A stretch of DNA of 46,610 bases. It comes from a virus. Position numbers and translations under genes: made by a program. Below, piece by piece: positions 36,545 through 43,068 of the stretch. How positions within the stretch are numbered: position 1 is the first letter of the stretch; each line of letters starts with the position of its first letter. The stretch spans positions 1 to 46,610 of the IMG/VR virus record IMGVR_UViG_3300025917_000030; one strand, given 5' to 3'. The notes under the pieces are model-generated. The model ran no database searches, was not told where the DNA came from, and was given only the letters and a program-made list of their open reading frames with translations.

Positions 36545-36595
36545 TAGCACGATAGTGCTTGACTTTAGCGCACTGATGCTAGCATTATCGTGCTC
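36545..36595. promoter_or_regulatory. Cluster of three repressor operators, right side
   Basis: Three 16-bp sites: TAGCACGATAGTGCTT (36545-36560), TAGCGCACTGATGCTA (36566-36581) and TAGCATTATCGTGCTC (36580-36595). All are imperfect palindromes with half-site TAGCA/TGCTA, like the single site at 36113. Spacing of about 21 and then 14 bases puts them along and across the rightward promoter, a layout similar to lambda OR. Confidence 0.8.
36559..36588 (+). promoter_or_regulatory. Predicted rightward early promoter
   Basis: TTGACT (36559-36564) and CATTAT (36583-36588) are 18 bases apart. Both boxes are overlapped by the operators. The first rightward gene starts at 36635. It is a reasonable sigma-70 promoter for the long rightward unit that, on the circular map, runs to 7028. 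Confidence 0.6.
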
Positions 36596-36634
36596 ACAGT
36601 AAGACCGATGGCCTAGAGCCGATGGAAAGCCGAG

Positions 36635-36751
36635 ATGTTCTTCACCACAACCGACCTTCTGTACGTCGCTGGCTTCTGCCTGATGGCAGGGGCGTCGCTG
36701 GGAATCCTCTCCCTGCACTTCTACGAGTGGCTCACGGAGAAGGCGTCGTGA
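36635..36751 (+). CDS. Small membrane protein, 38 aa
   Basis: From ATG 36635 (GGAAAGCCGAG upstream) to TGA 36749-36751. Product MFFTTTDLLYVAGFCLMAGA continues SLGILSLHFYEWL, one transmembrane helix. GTGA coupling to the next gene supports it. First gene after the rightward promoter. Confidence 0.6.
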   Translation: MFFTTTDLLYVAGFCLMAGASLGILSLHFYEWLTEKAS

Positions 36752-37005
36752 GAGCCGTACTTCCACTCATCACGGTCGCACCGATCCAGCGGCCGGTCTT
36801 CGATAACTCCTGTATCGCGAGCCAGCGGCAGTGGATCGACGCCAACGCGGATCTGCTCGCCCGGTACTGGCACGACCAGGGAAACATTCTCGGGCTGTGC
36901 CCGGACGACGATACTGATTTCGACTTCTGGCTCCGCGTGCAGTGGGACATCGAGCGCGATAACCAGACGCGTGCGCGGCTGCCCCATGGTGAGGAGTCGC
37001 TATGA
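36748..37005 (+). CDS. Hypothetical early protein, 85 aa
   Basis: GTG 36748 overlaps the previous stop. Product MRAVLPLITVAPIQRPVFDN, with SQRQWIDANADLLARYWHDQ and an acidic region GLCPDDDTDFDFWLRVQWD. No family recognised; acidic, no membrane segment. Coupled by ATGA to the next gene. Confidence 0.6.
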   Translation: MRAVLPLITVAPIQRPVFDNSCIASQRQWIDANADLLARYWHDQGNILGLCPDDDTDFDFWLRVQWDIERDNQTRARLPHGEESL

Positions 37006-37169
37006 AGATCGTCACCTCCCTCGTCTGGCCCGGCCTCTATCACGCGATAGATGAAGATTCCTACGACGGCGCCATCGACAGCCCTACCCGCCACCAGGTT
37101 GGGTTAGGTAGCACCGAAGAGCGCGCCATTGCGGATCTCAAGGAAGAGATCGAGATGGATCAGCCATGA
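37002..37169 (+). CDS. Hypothetical early protein, 55 aa
   Basis: ATG 37002 to TGA 37167-37169, with ATGA overlaps at both ends. Product MKIVTSLVWPGLYHAIDEDS, then VGLGSTEERAIADLKEEIEM, the latter resembling the 'AI.DL' helix of HicB-like or double-stranded-RNA-binding-like folds. No firm assignment. Confidence 0.6.
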   Translation: MKIVTSLVWPGLYHAIDEDSYDGAIDSPTRHQVGLGSTEERAIADLKEEIEMDQP

Positions 37170-37375
37170 AGGTCCGCACCCATGTCAACCCGATCGCTTT
37201 CCAAGACCGTCGCACCGCCGAGCAACTTAGACACTCGGACAGCGTCGAGGAAGCCCGATGGCGTGCGCGAGTCCGACTCAACGAGAGGCGACGGGGCTTT
37301 GAGTCCGGACGGCCGATTTCGCTGGAGCGCCGGTTGGGGCGTATGGGTCCCAACCGGCAAGGGAGCGCAACATGA
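37166..37375 (+). CDS. Small Arg-rich protein, 69 aa
   Basis: ATG 37166 coupled to the preceding stop. The product is very basic (AFQDRRTAEQLRHSDSVEEA; RWRARVRLNERRRGFESG). Likely binds nucleic acid or partners; no family recognised. The stop overlaps the next ATG (ATGA). Confidence 0.55.
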   Translation: MKVRTHVNPIAFQDRRTAEQLRHSDSVEEARWRARVRLNERRRGFESGRPISLERRLGRMGPNRQGSAT

Positions 37376-37689
37376 CTTACCTGGACCGCTTGAGTGGGGA
37401 CCGCTCATGCCCGACAGGCCACACCCACGAGGCTGTTGGTGTGTCGAGTGCTGGAATGCCGGTATCCGATACGCCGACTACGCCAAGGCTAAACGGCTGC
37501 GAAACGAGAACGGATTCTGAGCGTAAGACCTACGCGCAGATTGTCGAGCACCGACAGCAGGAAGCGCACGAGCGCCAGAAGGAAGCACAGGCTTGGGCGG
37601 TCAAGGTGAGCGAGCAGCTCCATAACGAGCGCTCGAAGTTTCTTGAAGAGTTTGACGAGAACGAGAAGCGAATCTTTGGAGTGATCTAG
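37372..37689 (+). CDS. Coiled-coil protein, 105 aa
   Basis: ATG 37372 is coupled to the previous gene. The C-terminal 55 residues (RKTYAQIVEHRQQEAHERQK; EAQAWAVKVSEQLHNERSKF) are a convincing coiled coil. The N-terminal 45 residues are low quality and overlap a better-looking frame at 37407. A frameshift in this stretch, natural or by sequencing error, would join the two into one sensible protein. Confidence 0.6.
   Translation: MTYLDRLSGDRSCPTGHTHEAVGVSSAGMPVSDTPTTPRLNGCETRTDSERKTYAQIVEHRQQEAHERQKEAQAWAVKVSEQLHNERSKFLEEFDENEKRIFGVI
37407..37520 (+). CDS. Possible nested small Cys protein, 37 aa
   Basis: ATG 37407 with GGGGAC upstream. The product MPDRPHPRGCWCVECWNAGI continues RYADYAKAKRLRNENGF and has a C-x-C-x2-C cluster. 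It reads much more like a protein than the overlapping frame. It lies wholly inside the 37372 gene in another frame. Confidence 0.45.
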   Translation: MPDRPHPRGCWCVECWNAGIRYADYAKAKRLRNENGF

Positions 37690-37691
37690 CA

Positions 37692-38558
37692 ATGCAATTC
37701 CAAAAGGCAATGAAGAAGCGCGCGAAGCTACGGCTTGCGCTCTCAGGCCCAAGCGGATCAGGCAAGACTTATGGCGCGCTGATGATCGCAGCCGGATTGG
37801 GCGGCAAGATCGCCGTGATCGATACAGAGCGCGGGTCAGCATCGCTGTATTCCGACTTAGTCGAGTTCGACACGTTGGAGATTGCGCCGCCTTTCACGCC
37901 CGAACGATTTATCGAGGCACTTCAGGCTGCCGCTAGTGCGGGATATAACGTGTGTGTTCTAGATAGTATCACGCACGAGTGGGATGGAGCGGGCGGGTGT
38001 CTTGAGATCAACGAGACTATCGCGCACTCGAAGTTCAAGGGGAATACCTGGGCTGCTTGGAATGAGACCACGCCGCGGCACCGCGCATTCCTCGATGCAA
38101 TCCTACAGGCGCCGATGCACATCATTGCGACAATGCGTAGCAAGACCGAGACCGTGCAGGGCGATGACAAGAAGGTCAAAAAGCTCGGTATGAAGGCAAT
38201 CCAGCGCGAAGGGGCCGAGTACGAGTTCACAGTGGTTCTTGATCTAGAGCACGAAAAACATTACGCGATTGGTAGCAAGGATCGCACGCGCCTCTTCACA
38301 GAACCGCATGTTATCAGCCAGGAGACCGGTAAGCGTCTCCTAGCATGGCTGGATTCAGGACAAGCGCTGCGGCTAAGCGAGTCAGAGACCCTGGATCATT
38401 CAAATAATATCAACGCAGCGGCTGACTCCGAGTCACTAACGCAGGCTTTCGGAAAGGCTTATACGCATGCCAAGCGTGTGGGCGATGAATTAGCCATGGC
38501 CGGATTTAAGGCGATCTACGATAAGAAGAAAGCCAAGATGACCGGAGCTGTAGCGTAA
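37692..38558 (+). CDS. Sak4-like recombination ATPase
   Basis: 288 residues. Walker A GPSGSGKT (19-26), VIDTERGSASLYSD (D44, E46), Walker B NVCVLDSITHEWDG (D91), then TWAAWNETTPRHRAFLDAIL, HIIATMRSKTE and the family-typical KLGMKAIQREGAEYEFTVVL. This matches the phage RecA-like core ATPases called Sak4, which promote single-strand annealing with a phage SSB. It should favour recombination between short homologies, which is relevant to the mosaic small-gene locus. Confidence 0.85.
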   Translation: MQFQKAMKKRAKLRLALSGPSGSGKTYGALMIAAGLGGKIAVIDTERGSASLYSDLVEFDTLEIAPPFTPERFIEALQAAASAGYNVCVLDSITHEWDGAGGCLEINETIAHSKFKGNTWAAWNETTPRHRAFLDAILQAPMHIIATMRSKTETVQGDDKKVKKLGMKAIQREGAEYEFTVVLDLEHEKHYAIGSKDRTRLFTEPHVISQETGKRLLAWLDSGQALRLSESETLDHSNNINAAADSESLTQAFGKAYTHAKRVGDELAMAGFKAIYDKKKAKMTGAVA

Positions 38559-38665
38559 TGCCCCGTCCGCTATCGACGAATGCAGGAGCGCGCAGATGGC
38601 GCTATTGGCTATTGAGAGAACTTGGAATTCAGATTCGTGTAGGTCGACCGAGGAAACGAAAGTGA
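38558..38665 (+). CDS. Small basic protein, 35 aa
   Basis: ATG 38558 overlaps the Sak4-like stop (TAATG) and its TGA overlaps the next GTG. Product MPRPLSTNAGARRWRYWLLR ends GIQIRVGRPRKRK, strongly basic with an AT-hook-like GRPRKRK. Possibly DNA-binding. Coding supported by coupling on both sides. Confidence 0.55.
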   Translation: MPRPLSTNAGARRWRYWLLRELGIQIRVGRPRKRK

Positions 38666-39309
38666 ATGACATCGCAGCTATCGCTGGAATGCTCATGAGC
38701 TACCGCACGCTAGCAGATGGTGGACTACGAATCACGGTGGACCTACCGACAACCGAGAGCGAGCACTTCCATTCCCTCTTTAAGGAGGTGCATTGCCAGG
38801 TAGCGGTCGCGCCCATGCGTCCAGTGGCGCTCGCGGCGCAGCAACCGGAAGACTATGGCCAGTACGCCAAGATGCTGCGGCTGTCGGTGTTCTTCGGTAT
38901 TCCGGAAGTCTGGTCGGCGACGGGGACGGACGAGCAGTTTCTAGCCTTTGTTCGGACGCAGAAGTGCATTGCCCGCTCAGGTAAGCCCTGTGATGGGGTG
39001 ATACAGGCTGCGCATGTCTGGCGTCTAAAGGATGACTTCGGGAAAGGGATCAAGGGACCTTACGCGGCTGTACCGCTATGCGCTTTTCACCATCGCCTAC
39101 AACATAACGGGGGTGAGGGAGAGATAGGCGGCCGCGCTTACATGGAGCAGATGGCGCAGGAATGCCGTAGGCGTTGGATCTGGGCTGAGATCAAAGACGA
39201 CATCGGTGTCGCGAGCATGCGTGATGCCGAACCGGCCAAGGTGTTGGAGTGGTGTAAGAAGAAGAACATCGAGCGCTATCTCCCAGCAGCTTTCAAGGAG
39301 TGCGCCTGA
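38662..39309 (+). CDS. HNH-type nuclease, 215 aa
   Basis: GTG 38662 with GAGGAAACGAA upstream, overlapping the previous gene. The nuclease signature is in the second half: QKCIARSGKPCDGVIQAAHV, then PYAAVPLCAFHHRLQHNGGE, with AH and HH as metal/catalytic residues and paired Cys. The same layout occurs in phage HNH proteins near NinB/Sak genes. It may resolve recombination intermediates. The N-terminal half resembles the DUF968 or NinB-adjacent type only loosely. Confidence 0.75.
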   Translation: MNDIAAIAGMLMSYRTLADGGLRITVDLPTTESEHFHSLFKEVHCQVAVAPMRPVALAAQQPEDYGQYAKMLRLSVFFGIPEVWSATGTDEQFLAFVRTQKCIARSGKPCDGVIQAAHVWRLKDDFGKGIKGPYAAVPLCAFHHRLQHNGGEGEIGGRAYMEQMAQECRRRWIWAEIKDDIGVASMRDAEPAKVLEWCKKKNIERYLPAAFKECA

Positions 39310-39324
39310 TGTCAGGAGGGTATC

Positions 39325-39540
39325 GTGAAGTCTTTACGCCCCCTATGGGAAGCGTATCTCACCTGGAGGAAGCTACGCCGGGTGAAGCGACATCTGAGAG
39401 GACTCACCCCGGAGTTACAGTCGATCACGATCGCTCGCCGGGACGGGCCGTATCGAGGGCCATTGCCGCCGTATCCGGAGATAAGCCGTGATTGTCGACT
39501 TCGACAATCTGGCGAAGTTGGCCGGGACTCGAAAGCCTAA
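39325..39540 (+). CDS. Small basic protein upstream of excisionase, 71 aa
   Basis: GTG 39325 has AGGAGGG at ideal distance. Product MKSLRPLWEAYLTWRKLRRV, then KRHLRGLTPELQSITIARRD. It looks helical and basic. It overlaps the excisionase-like gene by 53 bases. A competing frame (ATG 39309 to 39491) has perfect overlaps but poor sequence. Confidence 0.5.
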   Translation: MKSLRPLWEAYLTWRKLRRVKRHLRGLTPELQSITIARRDGPYRGPLPPYPEISRDCRLRQSGEVGRDSKA

Positions 39541-39865
39541 AGCTGTAGCCGCCTGGTGCGCCCGTAATCGCATTCTTACCTGGCGCGACACCAAAGGCCG
39601 ACCCTGCACGATGGACACCGCTCTTGACCGTGCCTTGAGGCGCGGCAAGGATGAAGAGAGCGAGCCGAATTACGAAGCGATAGAACAATGGGCAAGCTCT
39701 CCTGTGGACTCTCCATCCCTGGCGTCTTCGAGAAAGACGGCCGGTATTACAAGATCGTCAAGAACGTCTGGCATCCGCTCAGCCGGATCGACGAAGGCGA
39801 AAGCGCTCTCTACCGAGCTCTCTACGAGCTCGAGCCTACCCGTCCAGGCACCCTCGGAGAACTGA
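39488..39865 (+). CDS. Excisionase-like small DNA-binding protein
   Basis: GTG 39488 with CGGAGATAAGCC upstream. The first 65 residues (DFDNLAKLAGTRKPKAVAAW, CARNRILTWRDTKGRPCTMD) match the winged-helix phage excisionase-like proteins found before integrases. The C-terminal half overlaps the integrase by 178 bases and is Ser/Thr low complexity, so it may be unconstrained. It would direct excision with the integrase. Confidence 0.65.
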   Translation: MIVDFDNLAKLAGTRKPKAVAAWCARNRILTWRDTKGRPCTMDTALDRALRRGKDEESEPNYEAIEQWASSPVDSPSLASSRKTAGITRSSRTSGIRSAGSTKAKALSTELSTSSSLPVQAPSEN

Positions 39866-40608
39866 TCAAGATGTACCGAGCAGCCGGCATGGACTCACTA
39901 CGTGAGAGTACGCGCAAACGATACGCGCTCTATCTCACGCATCTGGACGCCGTGTTCGGGAAGATTCGTGTAGGCGCGCTCAAGTCCAGTGCGATCGCGG
40001 TTTATCTCGAGAAGCGCCGGAAACGCGGCCGCGGCGCTATCGCTGCTAACCGGGAGTTCGCGGTGCTGTCCTCCCTGCATGACTTCGGTATGCGCCAGGG
40101 ATGGGTCGAGTCGAATCCCTGCCACGGTGTCCGAAGGAATCCGGAGAAGCCCCGTTCCAGAGTGGTCACCAATGCTGAATTCTTAGAGGCCTTTGAGCGC
40201 TCACCAGAGCCCTTCCAAGACCTTATCGCCGTGGCCTATCTCACTGGAGTACGTGAAGGCGATCTCATCTCATGGACGCGCACCGTTAACCTCAAGCCCG
40301 AGGGCATCGTATTCACGCAGTCCAAGACCGGCAAACCTCAAACGGTTGCCTGGTCTGATGCGCTGCGGTTCTTCATCCGCCGAGCGATGGAGCGGTTCCC
40401 CGAGTCCGAATACGTGCTCACGAACAAGTTCGGACTCCAGTGGGGTACGTGGGCTATCACCAGTCAGATGCGCCGCCTGGGCGTGACATGGACTTTTCGG
40501 GATCTACGCGCGAAGGCTCAGACGGACGCCACGCACTCGGTTCTCGGACATGGTCCGGCGATGGAGCAGCTCTATCGCAAGATGATCCACACGAGGCCCG
40601 TGCGATGA
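39688..40608 (+). CDS. int: Tyrosine-family integrase
   Basis: 306 residues. Catalytic signature: R189 in LTGVREGDL, K213 in SKTGKPQTV, R271/R274 in TFRDLRAKAQTD (the usual first His of HxxR is Arg, common in phage integrases), H288 in VLGHGPAME and Tyr296 in EQLYRKM. The N-terminal part includes the arm/core-binding SAM-like domain (TLGELIKMYRAAGMDSLRES). It catalyses attP x attB recombination; its attP lies directly downstream. Confidence 0.9.
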   Translation: MGKLSCGLSIPGVFEKDGRYYKIVKNVWHPLSRIDEGESALYRALYELEPTRPGTLGELIKMYRAAGMDSLRESTRKRYALYLTHLDAVFGKIRVGALKSSAIAVYLEKRRKRGRGAIAANREFAVLSSLHDFGMRQGWVESNPCHGVRRNPEKPRSRVVTNAEFLEAFERSPEPFQDLIAVAYLTGVREGDLISWTRTVNLKPEGIVFTQSKTGKPQTVAWSDALRFFIRRAMERFPESEYVLTNKFGLQWGTWAITSQMRRLGVTWTFRDLRAKAQTDATHSVLGHGPAMEQLYRKMIHTRPVR

Positions 40609-40610
40609 GC

Positions 40611-40794
40611 GTCTTAGAGGGTGGTGCTTCAGAATTAGAGGTTTTTTGTGGGCCGTGTAGGAGTCGAACCTACGACCAAGAGATTAAGAGTCGGCCGCTC
40701 CTGCCGCTGATTCCGCCGCAATCCGCGCTTTCATCTCTAAGACATCCCCGCCGAAAGCGCCGATTAGGCCCGTCAATTTCACTCGCTCTTAGAG
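40611..40794. promoter_or_regulatory. attP: attP region with repeated TCTTAGAG arm-type sites
   Basis: The octamer TCTTAGAG occurs at 40612-40619, inverted as CTCTAAGA at 40735-40742, and again at 40787-40794, with a weaker TTAGAG at 40635-40640. They flank the tRNA-derived core at 40649-40692 on both sides. Repeated short sites around a core are typical of integrase arm binding. An 80-codon frame across this region (start 40605) is a translation of the tRNA piece and not a gene. Confidence 0.65.
40649..40692 (-). other. attP core: 3' part of tRNA-Lys(CTT)
   Basis: On the leftward strand this reads from the anticodon loop (GACTCTTAATCTCTTGG, anticodon CTT) through a perfect T-arm (GTAGG-TTCGACT-CCTAC) to the acceptor end ACGGCCCA. 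The 5' side of the anticodon stem does not pair, so this is a fragment and not a whole gene. No CCA is encoded. Phages carry such fragments to restore the host tRNA on integration; the host target is therefore a tRNA-Lys gene. Confidence 0.8.
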
Positions 40795-40884
40795 ACGAAT
40801 CACCCCGCTATCGCTGGGCCGATGGCGAGTGGGTGAAGCGCTAATGGCCGATCCGAATCACTTTACACAACAAGGTACCTTGCA

Positions 40885-41076
40885 ATGAAAGACCCCGAAT
40901 TGATCCGTGTCGGATCGAAACTCTTCCACCCGGGCAGCGAACTCCATACTGACTGCAAGACCATCAACAAGGCCAAGCGCACCTCACGCGAATACCAGCA
41001 GAAGCGCGGGCCACTCGGGGCTGGCTTGGTCCGTGTGGCCCTAAAGGCGCCTCAGACGTCAGCGGTAGCGGCATGA
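40885..41076 (+). CDS. Small basic protein, 63 aa
   Basis: ATG 40885 (GGTACCTTGCA upstream). Product MKDPELIRVGSKLFHPGSEL, then KTINKAKRTSREYQQKRGPL, basic and partly helical. A 14-codon leader frame (ATG 40844) ends in its start codon. First gene after attP, so on the lysogen map it would be at the prophage end. No family recognised. Confidence 0.55.
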   Translation: MKDPELIRVGSKLFHPGSELHTDCKTINKAKRTSREYQQKRGPLGAGLVRVALKAPQTSAVAA

Positions 41077-41237
41077 AAGACCTACCCGAAAAGGCTATCA
41101 AAGCCGTCAACGCCATCGTCGAAGACATCACCGACCGGCGCGGGTTGGGCAATGAGTGGGAGGCGATCGACGAGGACACTCAAGGCGAGATCATCACCGC
41201 GTGGGTCGCGATCATCGTGAGGGAGATCGGGTCGTGA
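41073..41237 (+). CDS. Small helical protein, 54 aa
   Basis: ATG 41073 to TGA 41235-41237, with ATGA and GTGA overlaps on the two sides. Product MKDLPEKAIKAVNAIVEDIT, then RRGLGNEWEAIDEDTQGEII and TAWVAIIVREIGS. The pattern 'EWE.ID...EI...W' is seen in several small phage proteins of unknown function. Shares the MKDxxE leader with the previous gene. Confidence 0.65.
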   Translation: MKDLPEKAIKAVNAIVEDITDRRGLGNEWEAIDEDTQGEIITAWVAIIVREIGS

Positions 41238-42082
41238 CCGATGCTAACCCGACCACTGAAGAGCAAATCATGGCTGATGCGCTTGCGCAGAAACCGGATC
41301 ACGTCTTTCTGATGCTGTCCGGTGGCAACGACTCGATGGGCGCCTGCCATTTTGCCGCCCAAGCGCTCGGCCACCATCCTTTCCACGTCGCCCATATCAA
41401 TACCGGCATCGGCATCCCTGAGACTCGAAAGCACGTCTACGATACCTGTGCGGCCTACGACTGGCCGCTCAAGGAGTACCGGGCAGTCCACAACGGCCAA
41501 CGCTACGATGACATCGTTATGCAGCATGGCTTCCCAGGCCCCGCGCAGCACATCATCATGTTCAGCCGCCTAAAGGAGCGCGCCCTGCGCCAACTCCTAC
41601 GAGAGCACGAGGGCACTGTCATGTTGGTGTCCGGGGCTCGCAAGCAGGAGAGCGCCAAGCGGATGCGCCTGCCAGACCTTCCGATCCATCGGGACGGACG
41701 TAAGCTTTGGTGCTCCCCGTTCTTCTACCTAAGTAACGACGAGCTGGCCGCGTACCGCGAGCAGCACAAGATTCCTGAGAGTCCAGTACGCAAGTTCCTG
41801 TGCATGTCTGGAGAGTGCCTTTGCGGCGCTTTCGCGCGGCCCGGCGAGGTCAAGGAGATCGAGATGTGGTTCCCGAAGGTCGGTGAACGCATACGGGCGC
41901 TGGAGGCGCGCGTCAGGGCTGCAGGCTTCCCGTGGGGATGGGGCGAAGGACCCCCGGCGTGGTGGAGCGCCATGAAGTCGGCAGAGAAATCGGGTCAGGC
42001 GGATGCCTTCGCTGCCGAGCTGTCCGATGAAATCCAGTTGCTCTGCACATCCTGCAACTACCGCCAGGAGAAGGCCGCATGA
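41234..42082 (+). CDS. PAPS-reductase-like PP-loop protein
   Basis: 282 residues from GTG 41234; ATG 41270 is an alternative. The PP-loop SGGNDSMGA (29-37) binds nucleotide, NTGIGIPETRKHVYD is the family's second motif, and VSGARKQESAKRM the third. Toward the C-terminus FLCMSGECLCGAFA and LLCTSCNYRQ supply Cys that might hold a metal or Fe-S cluster. Phages carry such CysH/DndC-related proteins; a role in sulfur activation or DNA/RNA modification is inferred, since no dnd partner genes are present here. Confidence 0.8.
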   Translation: MTDANPTTEEQIMADALAQKPDHVFLMLSGGNDSMGACHFAAQALGHHPFHVAHINTGIGIPETRKHVYDTCAAYDWPLKEYRAVHNGQRYDDIVMQHGFPGPAQHIIMFSRLKERALRQLLREHEGTVMLVSGARKQESAKRMRLPDLPIHRDGRKLWCSPFFYLSNDELAAYREQHKIPESPVRKFLCMSGECLCGAFARPGEVKEIEMWFPKVGERIRALEARVRAAGFPWGWGEGPPAWWSAMKSAEKSGQADAFAAELSDEIQLLCTSCNYRQEKAA

Positions 42083-42333
42083 GCGATGCTTCTCGGACCG
42101 AAGAAACGGACCCCATCCAGACCATTGCGCGCAACTCGTTTATGTCGCTATGGCAAGGCTACTGCGACCTCAAGGATCTGGCGCGAGATCTGATGGCGAT
42201 CGTCGAGGACAAGTGTCCTGATTGCGGCGCGAAGGAACTCCACTCGGCGTCTCTCGATGGCAAGGAGGCCATGTCATGTACTGAGTGTGAATGGATTCGT
42301 TCCTACGACCAGCTACGGGAGCGCGTGCCATGA
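42079..42333 (+). CDS. Zinc-ribbon protein, 84 aa
   Basis: ATG 42079, coupled by ATGA. Leader MSDASRTEETDP belongs to the recurring M-[ST]-[DE]-x-x-RT type. Later DKCPDCGAKELH and AMSCTECEWIRSYDQ form a four-Cys zinc ribbon. The middle is helical. Function unknown; sits after the PP-loop protein. Confidence 0.65.
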   Translation: MSDASRTEETDPIQTIARNSFMSLWQGYCDLKDLARDLMAIVEDKCPDCGAKELHSASLDGKEAMSCTECEWIRSYDQLRERVP

Positions 42334-42680
42334 CCGACGTCCGTTCTGCAGAGACTGTCGCCACGGGAGACGTGACGCGCGAAGGCGAGCGACTGCTCAA
42401 GCGATGGCTCGAATCACTGGAAGAAACACGCCGCGCCAAGGAGCATCTGACTCGAGCCGAGAGCGACGAGTCCAACGCCCACTCCGAACTCGCCAAGTGG
42501 CTCATGCCTCCCGACATGAAACCCAGCGAGAAGATCGGCGTCTGGGTTGGTGATTCGCTATTCCAGGTCGAAATGGTCGAGCGCGTTGCCCACTCCGTGG
42601 AAGGCGGCGAGCCTCATTTCAGTTACGAGCCGAAGGTCACGATTCGATCACGCGGCAAAGATTTCTGGAGGCTCAAGTGA
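42330..42680 (+). CDS. Hypothetical protein with coiled coil, 116 aa
   Basis: ATG 42330 overlaps the previous stop (ATGA). Leader MTDVRSAETVATGD, then a long helix (RWLESLEETRRAKEHLTRAE; SDESNAHSELAKWLMPP) and a beta C-terminus (KIGVWVGDSLFQVEMVERVA). Looks like a folded two-part protein. No family recognised. Confidence 0.6.
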   Translation: MTDVRSAETVATGDVTREGERLLKRWLESLEETRRAKEHLTRAESDESNAHSELAKWLMPPDMKPSEKIGVWVGDSLFQVEMVERVAHSVEGGEPHFSYEPKVTIRSRGKDFWRLK

Positions 42681-42877
42681 GCGAAGCGCGGACATCGGAC
42701 CAGAAGCTCACAGAGCTACAGCTAGCAATGCACGAGATCCGTCGAACAGCGGAAATGAGTGCGGAAATTATGCGTGATCCGCGGCGTACCGGTGGCTGGG
42801 AAGGCGCTGAAAGGGTTGCGCGCGCATTCGATCGGATCGCGCGAAAGGCGCTCCAACACGAAGGAAGTGCAACGTGA
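42677..42877 (+). CDS. Small helical protein, MSEAxTSD leader, 66 aa
   Basis: GTG 42677, coupled by GTGA. Begins MSEARTSDQKLTELQLAMHE, so its first eleven residues match the 201 gene; the remainder (AEMSAEIMRDPRRTGGWEGA) differs. Probably the right-hand allelic counterpart of that gene. Helical and charged; role unknown. Confidence 0.6.
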   Translation: MSEARTSDQKLTELQLAMHEIRRTAEMSAEIMRDPRRTGGWEGAERVARAFDRIARKALQHEGSAT

Positions 42878-43068
42878 CCAAGGAAACGAACGTCGAGCCG
42901 TTGCCAGTCTCGCCGCCAACCAAGTGCGGTCTCTGCGGCAAACCTGTCGCTATCCATTCTGTGGAGTCTAGTGGCTGGATCAACTTGGTTCCTCACGACT
43001 GTGTGAAGCCATACGAACAGCATGTGCGCGACGAAAACAACGCACTGGAGGATAAGGCCCGTGGCTGA
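42874..43068 (+). CDS. Small zinc-binding protein, 64 aa
   Basis: GTG 42874, coupled by GTGA. Contains TKCGLCGKPVAIHSVESSGW, then LVPHDCVKPYEQHVRDE, a C-x2-C / H-x-C set suggesting one zinc site. Overlaps the next start by 8 bases (GTGGCTGA), an overlap length recurring in these clusters. No counterpart in the left-hand allele between its matching genes. Confidence 0.6.
   Translation: MTKETNVEPLPVSPPTKCGLCGKPVAIHSVESSGWINLVPHDCVKPYEQHVRDENNALEDKARG

Noticed and set aside
39309-39491. 60-aa gene with TGATG and GTGA couplings
   Set aside because: Its sequence is poor compared with the 39325 frame, which has an AGGAGGG site; kept only as an alternative.
40649-40692. Complete tRNA gene
   Set aside because: The 5' half and the 5' side of the anticodon stem are absent, so no cloverleaf can form.
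40605-40844. Protein-coding frame across attP
   Set aside because: It contains the CRSRTYDQEIKSR string, which is simply translation of the tRNA-Lys 3' end; such frames are a known artefact.
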